Position numbers and translations under genes: made by a program. The notes below the pieces were generated by a model. That model had not been told where the DNA came from and did no database searches. It worked only from the letters and a program-made list of their open reading frames with translations. From NCBI GenBank assembly GCA_005116795.1, contig SWDL01000347.1, positions 1-15,592 on the forward strand: DNA of 15,592 nucleotides, read 5' to 3'. This DNA comes from Nitrospira sp. GTDB lineage: Bacteria; Nitrospirota; Nitrospiria; Nitrospirales; Nitrospiraceae. This document shows positions 1 to 5,400 of the stretch, piece by piece. The stretch's first letter is position 1. Every line of letters starts with the position of its first letter.

Positions 1-839
1 GCGTCCATTTTCTTCACTGAATCTGAGGCTAACAACTCAACGAGCCGATTCACCGGGACTACATTCGACAGGCCAGAGTTCTCCTCGAAGACGACACGAG
101 GACGCTGAGTCTGCAGGCTGATCGCGGTTTCTCGATAAGGGAGGAAAGACGAGACCACTCCAATCAGTTTCTCTGCGTTCAACAGTGGTGAGTTCAGTCC
201 TTGGCCAACCTTCAGAGATGGGTTGTAGATTACGGGACCACCGCTGTTGCCGGGAAACACGAACACATCCGCGATAACGTTGTCGTGATCGACTCGCCCG
301 ACGATGCCATGCCTTGCGATCGGCCTCGGATGATCGGCGGACCGAAGCCCGAGGGGAAAGCCAAGGACAAGCACCGGCGCCCCGGCGCTTAAGGCGCCGT
401 CGGCGATGAAGTTGTCAGGCGTCAAAGTTACCAACGTGGCGCTGTCTGGCCAGGCTATGAATCGACAAGCGACGTCGGACGCGGGAGCGTTGAACCAACT
501 TGCGAGTCCTTTCGGCAGTTCATCGTCCCAAACGATCGCGCTGCCACCACCCTGCGAATTGAGACGGTACGCCAAACGCGAGCCAGCTGGGAAGGGGCCC
601 TGAATGACGTGTTGGGCCGTGACGAGGACAATGTGTTTGTTAGCGGTCCGGACGAGAAAGCCGGTTCCAATCGACTGTAGTTCCTTCTGTGAGTCAGTCA
701 CCTCGATCGAAACGACTGTGTCCAGCCATTGCTGATTGAACGAGGTCGTCTGCAGGACGGCGGGCGCAGGTTGGCCGAACGCCGTCGAGGCCCAAAGGAC
801 CAGAGCGGCTAGAACAGAGCTGAGAAGTCGAAACGGCAT
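1..839 (-). CDS. Secreted trypsin-like serine protease (C-terminus off the left edge)
   Basis: A minus-strand frame opens with ATG at 839 and stays open to base 1, giving 279 complete codons with no stop, so the gene is 3'-partial. The first 22 residues (MPFRLLSSVL then AALVLWASTAFG) look like a Sec signal peptide, so the enzyme should act in the periplasm or outside the cell. The catalytic triad of the chymotrypsin/HtrA-type fold is visible: His77 in VTAQHV, Asp122 in SDVACRF, and Ser199 in FPGNSGGPV. The GTGFLV segment before the His is also typical. Because the C-terminus is missing, a following PDZ domain can be neither shown nor excluded. The start is preceded by AGGG about 8 nt upstream. 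Codon choice looks less GC-biased than in the genes to the right. Substrate unknown. The serine-protease call is secure; DegP/HtrA versus a simpler trypsin-like protein is open. Confidence 0.85.
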   Translation of the reverse strand, partial: MPFRLLSSVLAALVLWASTAFGQPAPAVLQTTSFNQQWLDTVVSIEVTDSQKELQSIGTGFLVRTANKHIVLVTAQHVIQGPFPAGSRLAYRLNSQGGGSAIVWDDELPKGLASWFNAPASDVACRFIAWPDSATLVTLTPDNFIADGALSAGAPVLVLGFPLGLRSADHPRPIARHGIVGRVDHDNVIADVFVFPGNSGGPVIYNPSLKVGQGLNSPLLNAEKLIGVVSSFLPYRETAISLQTQRPRVVFEENSGLSNVVPVNRLVELLASDSVKKMD

Positions 840-946
840 TTGATCAACCCTGACTGGCTAACTATCAAGTGAGCCGCCAAGGCACGATGCTTTCTGGCTG
901 CCTCTCTCGTGTAGTTCCCTGTCCCGAAACGCGTAAAACCCATCGG

Positions 947-975
947 ATTGTCTGTGAAATACCAGAAGGTGTCAA
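947..975 (-). promoter_or_regulatory. Candidate sigma70-type promoter of the serine protease gene
   Basis: On the minus strand, a perfect -35 TTGACA (970-975) is followed by a 17-nt spacer and the -10 GACAAT (947-952, four of six matches including the key A and final T). Transcription would start near 940 and leave a leader of about 100 nt before the ATG at 839. Pattern match only. Confidence 0.4.
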
Positions 976-990
976 CGTGGTCCGTTCCCG

Positions 991-1020
991 GGAGTCAGAA
1001 AAGGAGTCAGAAAAGGGGAC
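991..1020. repeat. Tandem 12-bp repeat ending in GGGGAC (REP-like remnant)
   Basis: GGAGTCAGAAAA occurs twice in direct succession (991-1002 and 1003-1014) and runs straight into GGGGACATTC. AAAAGGGGACA-type sequence resembles extragenic palindromic repeats associated with REP-type Y1 transposases in many bacteria. That family link is from memory; the tandem repeat itself is seen directly. It lies downstream of the peroxidase-like gene. Confidence 0.45.
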
Positions 1021-1076
1021 ATTCAACATATTGAGATCCAAGCTGAGAGCCAGCACTGCAGACCCTTCGCCCAAGC

Positions 1077-1409
1077 CTACATCGACAACTTCTCGGCGAC
1101 GTTGCGCATCTGCACGCCATGCGCCAGCGAGGCGCCGCCCCGGATCGCGCAGGAGACGTGCACGGCCTCGGTCATTTCCTCCACATTGGACCCCTTCTCC
1201 AGGCAGGCTTGCGTGTAGGCGTCGATGCAGTAGGGACACTGCACTGCGTGGGCCACGCCGAGGGCAATCAAGGCCTTTTCCCGTTCGGTGAGCGCGCCGT
1301 CCGCGAACACGGCGCTGTAGTAGCTCATGAACTTGTCCCACAGCTCCTTGTTCCCCTTCCCCATGTCTGCAAACTTGTTGAGGTCGTGCGGGTGGTAGTA
1401 GGTATCCAT
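1077..1409 (-). CDS. Peroxidase-like carboxymuconolactone-decarboxylase (AhpD-fold) protein, arsenosugar-associated type
   Basis: A 110-residue protein beginning MDTYYHPHDL. It has the all-helical AhpD/carboxymuconolactone decarboxylase core: TEREKALIALGVAHAVQ (Glu44 region), then the redox pair Cys58-Pro-Tyr-Cys61, then AIRGGASLAHGVQMRN. The whole sequence matches my memory of the small peroxidase-like protein encoded next to the radical-SAM enzyme ArsS in arsenosugar biosynthesis. In classical AhpD proteins a His follows the second Cys by four residues; here it is Tyr65, which I believe is normal for this subfamily. No ArsS or other arsenic gene is in the window, so its role here is uncertain. 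The start at 1409 is chosen because GGGAG stands 8 nt upstream; an in-frame GTG at 1424 would add five residues but overlaps that site. It lies 113 bp downstream of the phosphatase gene on the same strand. No promoter is obvious between them, so co-transcription is possible. Confidence 0.85.
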   Translation of the reverse strand: MDTYYHPHDLNKFADMGKGNKELWDKFMSYYSAVFADGALTEREKALIALGVAHAVQCPYCIDAYTQACLEKGSNVEEMTEAVHVSCAIRGGASLAHGVQMRNVAEKLSM

Positions 1410-1417
1410 GCGAATGG

Positions 1418-1422
1418 CTCCC
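1418..1422 (-). promoter_or_regulatory. Ribosome binding site of the peroxidase-like gene
   Basis: GGGAG on the minus strand lies 8 nt before the ATG at 1409. It decides that start over the upstream in-frame GTG at 1424, whose codon directly precedes it. Confidence 0.6.
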
Positions 1423-1447
1423 ACGGAAGGTTAAGGTTCAGGCTGAT

Positions 1448-1494
1448 GGGGACTGGCCTCCTTCCCGGCCGTCTTCGGCCTGAGGCCTGTCCCC
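1448..1494. repeat. Long imperfect hairpin with GGGGAC/GTCCCC ends
   Basis: The outer arms are GGGGACtGGCCTC (1448-1460) and GAGGCCtGTCCCC (1482-1494): two 6-bp blocks pairing around one T-T mismatch. An inner perfect stem GGCCG-TCTT-CGGCC (1467-1480) closes it, with an asymmetric bulge (6 nt on the left, 1 nt on the right). It fills most of the gap between the phosphatase and the peroxidase-like gene. There is no T-run after it on either strand, so a standard terminator is unlikely. A REP-type element, or a processing or attenuation hairpin within a two-gene transcript, fits better. Confidence 0.6.
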
Positions 1495-1514
1495 CTTCCC
1501 GGAATGAAGGGAAG
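1495..1514 (-). terminator. Small hairpin just after the phosphatase stop codon
   Basis: CTTCCC (1495-1500) pairs with GGGAAG (1509-1514) around an 8-nt loop, 8 nt beyond the phosphatase stop on the minus strand. The six-pair stem has no U-tract and abuts the larger hairpin at 1448-1494. A terminator role is therefore weak. Confidence 0.2.
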
Positions 1515-1522
1515 ACGACACG

Positions 1523-2359
1523 TCAGCCGTTCGACTGGAGGATGTACAGCATGTCCTCGTGGATCAGGCCGTTGCTCGAGACGAGTTCGTGGCCGTAAAT
1601 CGAGAGGTCGCCGCCCTTGAAATCGCTGACCCGGCCGCCCGCCTCCTGGAGCACGACGGCGCCCGCCGCCATGTCCCAGGGCTGCAGCTTGAGTTCCCAG
1701 AAGCCGTCAAACCGCCCGCAGGCGACATAGCAGAGGTCGAGGGCGGCCGTCCCGGTCCGTCGGATGCCCTGGGCTTTCAGCGCAAAGCGGGTGAAGTAAT
1801 TGAGATTATTGTGCGGGGTGTTTCGGATATCGTACGCAAACCCGGTGACCAGAAGGGCGGTGTTGAGGGTCGGGGTTTCCGACACGCGAACCCGGTTGCC
1901 GTTCAACGTCGCTCCGCGGCCGGCCTCGCCCACAAACAGCTCATGGCGGGTCGGATCCAGGACCACTCCGAGCAGCCCCTGGCCCTGATACTCTACGCCG
2001 ATCGACACGCAGTAGGCCGGATACCCATGCGCGAAGTTGGTCGTCCCGTCCAACGGATCAATAATCCATTGAAAAGGGGAGGCGCCCCCTCTCCGTTGTC
2101 CGCCCTCCTCAGCCAGGATACGATGCTCGGGGTATCGGCTGAGAATGGTGTCGACAACGGCCTGCTCGGCTTGGCGGTCGGCGTCGGTCACGAGATTGAC
2201 CGAGTCCTTGAACTCCACGCGAAAACCGAGGCGTGCGCGCTCCGTCAGAATGGCGCCGGCCATTCGAGCCGCGGACACGGCCGTTTCCCGGAGCTCGTCC
2301 CGGAGCCCATCGGAGAGGAGGTCCATTTCCAACATGGATCGATTGTACCACGCGGCCAT
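1523..2359 (-). CDS. Inositol monophosphatase family phosphatase
   Basis: A 278-residue, Mg-dependent, Li-sensitive-type phosphatase of the IMPase/SuhB/CysQ/fructose-bisphosphatase superfamily; length is normal. Metal-binding motifs in order (numbered from the start chosen here) are Glu84-Glu85 in ILAEEGG, the signature WIIDPLDGTTNF with Asp101 and Asp104, and Asp229 in QPWDMAAG. The segment GTAALDLCYVACGRFDGFWE is typical of true inositol-1-phosphatase/SuhB proteins rather than CysQ, but the exact substrate (inositol phosphate, NADP, PAP or sugar phosphate) cannot be read from sequence. No signal peptide, so cytoplasmic. The ORF also has an in-frame ATG at 2389, but GAGG at 2367-2370 with 7-nt spacing favours the ATG at 2359. 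The extra ten residues (MESRVLRGKI) are not family-like. The gene is divergent from the alpha-2-macroglobulin operon, with a palindrome between them. Confidence 0.92.
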   Translation of the reverse strand: MAAWYNRSMLEMDLLSDGLRDELRETAVSAARMAGAILTERARLGFRVEFKDSVNLVTDADRQAEQAVVDTILSRYPEHRILAEEGGQRRGGASPFQWIIDPLDGTTNFAHGYPAYCVSIGVEYQGQGLLGVVLDPTRHELFVGEAGRGATLNGNRVRVSETPTLNTALLVTGFAYDIRNTPHNNLNYFTRFALKAQGIRRTGTAALDLCYVACGRFDGFWELKLQPWDMAAGAVVLQEAGGRVSDFKGGDLSIYGHELVSSNGLIHEDMLYILQSNG

Positions 2360-2366
2360 GATTTTG

Positions 2367-2370
2367 CCTC
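2367..2370 (-). promoter_or_regulatory. Ribosome binding site favouring the 2359 start of the phosphatase
   Basis: GAGG on the minus strand lies 7 nt upstream of the ATG at 2359. No comparable site precedes the alternative ATG at 2389 or the internal ATG at 2335. Confidence 0.45.
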
Positions 2371-2373
2371 GAA

Positions 2374-2397
2374 GAACCCGCGATTCCATGCGGGTTC
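2374..2397. repeat. Perfect inverted repeat between divergent genes (8-bp arms)
   Basis: GAACCCGC (2374-2381) and GCGGGTTC (2390-2397) pair perfectly around an 8-nt spacer. It lies upstream of the preferred phosphatase start and just before the macroglobulin promoter. It could be an operator or an mRNA hairpin in the phosphatase leader. No regulator is identified. Confidence 0.5.
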
Positions 2398-2404
2398 CGA
2401 GTGG

Positions 2405-2434
2405 TTGGCACCGAAGGAGTCGGTGCGGTAGTAT
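2405..2434 (+). promoter_or_regulatory. Candidate sigma70-type promoter of the macroglobulin-pbpC operon
   Basis: The -35 TTGGCA (2405-2410, five of six) and the -10 TAGTAT (2429-2434, four of six) are separated by 18 nt. Transcription would begin near 2441, leaving a leader of about 47 nt to the ATG at 2488. The spacer contains a perfect palindrome (2408-2426). An alternative -10, TATTCT at 2432-2437, has a 21-nt spacer and is less likely. Confidence 0.4.
2408..2426. promoter_or_regulatory. Palindrome inside the macroglobulin promoter (possible operator)
   Basis: GCACCGA (2408-2414), AGGAG, TCGGTGC (2420-2426) form a perfect 7-bp inverted repeat around a 5-nt centre. It overlaps the end of the -35 box and fills the spacer, the usual position for a repressor or MerR-type activator site. 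The function is inferred from position only. Confidence 0.4.
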
Positions 2435-2469
2435 TCTGGCCGACCGTTCCCTCCACCGTCACGCTGAAG

Positions 2470-2475
2470 AAGGAG
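2470..2475 (+). promoter_or_regulatory. Ribosome binding site of the alpha-2-macroglobulin gene
   Basis: AAGGAG stands 12 nt before the ATG at 2488, slightly farther than ideal. Together with the signal peptide that follows, it fixes the start at 2488 rather than an in-frame GTG at 2401, which lies upstream of the candidate promoter. Confidence 0.5.
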
Positions 2476-2487
2476 TCATTGATCATC

Positions 2488-5400
2488 ATGCATCGTGCCT
2501 GGCCGGCCTTTTTCCTGATTCTGATCACACCCGTGACCGGAGCGCCGGCAACCGATGTTCCAGGGGCCGGGATCGAACAGTTCAGTCCGCAGGGCACCGT
2601 CAAGCAGGTGCGCCAAGTGACGGCGCGATTCACGGAGCAGATGGTCCCCTTCGCGGATCCACGGCCGTCGATCGATCCGTTTGAGGTCACCTGTTCCGAA
2701 AAAGGAACCGCCCGGTGGATCGACGGGCGCACCTGGGCCTATGAGTTCGGGCGAGACCTGCCGGCCGGCGTGCGCTGCAGCTTCACCACAAAATCTGGAG
2801 TCAAGACGCTGTCGGATCGTGAGGTCAAGGCGGGACCCTTTGCGTTCTCAACCGGCGGGCCGGCGATTCTGCAGGCGCGTCCGTCTGAGGGCTCCAAATA
2901 CCTCGCCGAAGACCAAGCCTTTGTCCTTGTGCTGGATGCCGTGCCGACCGAGGCGTCACTCTTACAGCACGTCTCGTTTGCCGTGGAGGGCCTGGCCGGC
3001 CCGGTCGGCGTCCGGATCGTCTCGGATGACGCGCGGGCCGCGTTGCTGCGGAGCGCGCTTCCCCGCAAGTCCATCGTCGAAAAAGCCGGCTCGCCCGTGG
3101 CGCTGGTCCGCGAGCGGGGCCCGCTCCGTGACGAGCAGCCCCGCGCGACTGCGGTGCTGGTGCTGCAGGCCGTACAGAATTTTCCGGCCGGGAAGGCCGT
3201 GCGACTGATCTGGGGCAAGGGCGTGGAGGCGGAGAGCGGCGTCGCCACCGATCAGGACCAGGTCCTCCAGTACAAGACCAAGCCACCCTTCACCGCCACC
3301 TTGTCGTGCGAGCGGGAGAACTCGCGTGTGGGCTGCCTCCCGATCACGTCGATGGCGCTCGAGTTCTCGAGCCCGGTGCTCTGGCGTGATGCCAGGCAGA
3401 TCGTCCTGAAAGGCCAGCCGAGCGGCAGGTGGAAGCCGGAGTCGAAGGAGGAGCTGCGCGAGGATGACACGGTGTCCAGCGTGGTCTTCAAGGCGCCGTT
3501 TCCCGAACAGGCGAAGTTTACGATCGAGGTGCCGGCCGGGCTTGCGGACGAAACCGGGCGCCCGCTATCGAATGTGAAACGATTTCCACTTGAGGTCAAG
3601 ACGCATACCTTCCCGCCGCTGGCCAAGTTCCCGGCGCCCTTCGGGATCCTGGAGCTCAAGGCCGATCCGGTCCTGCCGATGACCCTCCGGAATATTGAAC
3701 CGGAGGTCAAAGCGCGCATGCTGAGGGCGTCGGAAGAAAAGAAGACGGGCGGACTCCTGGGCACCGCCAAGGGGCTGCTGGAGGACGTGAAAGGGCGCGT
3801 GTTCAAAGTGGAGCCGAGGCAGGGCGAGGATCCGCGCCGATGGCTCAACGCCGTGACGGAGGCCCATCGACGCTGGGGGGACGACCGCGGGCAATCCATT
3901 TTCACCGGCCTGACTCCCGCGCACGGTCCCAAAGAGCTCACGATTCCCAAACCCAACGGGGCGAAGGCCTTCGAGGTCGTCGGCATTCCCTTCAAGGAGC
4001 CGGGTCTCTACGTCGTGGAACTCGAGAGCGCATTGCTCGGCGCATCGCTCCTCGAGAGCCGCAAACCCATGTTCGTGTCGGCTGCGGCCCTCGTGACCAA
4101 TCTCTCCGTGCACTGGAAGTGGGGGCGCGAATCCTCGCTCGTCTGGGTCACGACATTGGATCGGGGACAGCCGGTGAAGGGTGCCAAGGCGTCCATCAAG
4201 GATTGCGCCGGCAAGGAGCTCTGGCAGGGGCAGACGGATGTGCAGGGGCTCGCGCGGGTGGGGCCGCTCCTTCCTCTGGATCAGCTTCCGACCTGCGCGG
4301 ACAAGCCCTATGACCAGGGCCTGCTGATCGTCGCGGAGACCGAGACGGACCTGGCCTTCGTCCATTCGACCTGGGATGAAGGCATTGAGCCCTGGCGCTA
4401 CCAACTGCCGATGCCCTCCTTCCGTGGGCCGATCCACGCCCACACGGTGCTCGATCGCAGCTTGGTGCGGGCCGGCGATCCGGTTCACATGAAGCACGTG
4501 CTGCGGCAACGGACGCAGGCGGGATTCGGCCCGGTGCCTGCGCAGGACCGGCCCCGCGGGATCGCGATTACCCACCAGGCCACGGGCACGGTGTATGAGT
4601 TTCCGGTCCAGTGGGATGACAACGGGATCGCGGAAAGTGAGTGGGCGGTCCCCAAAGAGGCGCGCCTCGGCGCCTATCAGATTTTTCTCCTGAAGACCCT
4701 GAAGGGCAAGGCAAAGGCGGAGGGGACGCCTTCCGCTGCTCACCCGGGTGAGGGCGGCGAAGAGACGGTCTACTACGACTACAACCCGAACTCGTGGCCC
4801 ACGGCCCAGTTTCGCGTGGAAGAGTTCCGGGTTCCGCTGATGAAGGCGACAATCCAGGGTCCGACCGATCCGCTCGTCGGGGCGACGCAGGCCTCCGTGG
4901 ACCTGGCGGTCGGCTACATGACCGGCGGTCCCGCCGGGAGCCTGCCCGTCACGTTGCGGCATCAGGTGGTGCCAAAAACACTGGGTCTTTCAGAGGAGTA
5001 TGAGGCCTACACCTTTGCGAACGGCCCGGTGAATGAAGGCCTCCAACGATCGCACGATGCCGGGTCCGACGACGAGACGGAGGGGGAGCCCGGCGGCGGG
5101 GAGCCCGGCGGATCACGGCTCGACGGTCGTCAGTATCCCATGCAGCACCAGGCGGTGACGCTCGATCCGGCCGGCGGCGCGCGCGTGACCCTCGGCAATC
5201 TTCCGCCGGTCGCGAGCCCTATGGATGTGCTGGCCGAGCTGGAATTCCGGGACCCCAACGGCGAGGCCGCGACCGTGTCGTCGAGAATCCCGCTCTGGCC
5301 GTCCAGTCTGCTGGTCGGGATCAAGCCGGATTCCTGGAGCCTGTCGAAAGAGTCCCTCAAGTTCCAGGTGGCCGTCGTCACGCTCACCGGCCGCCCGGTT

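Noticed and set aside
865..1341. Minus-strand open frame of 158 codons overlapping the peroxidase-like gene
   Set aside because: Out-of-frame shadow of the peroxidase-like gene that runs into repeat DNA; Arg-rich with no family resemblance.
2401..2487. Upstream GTG start extending the macroglobulin by 29 residues
   Set aside because: It would place coding sequence over the candidate promoter and put a non-secretory stretch in front of a clear signal peptide; AAGGAG precedes the ATG at 2488.
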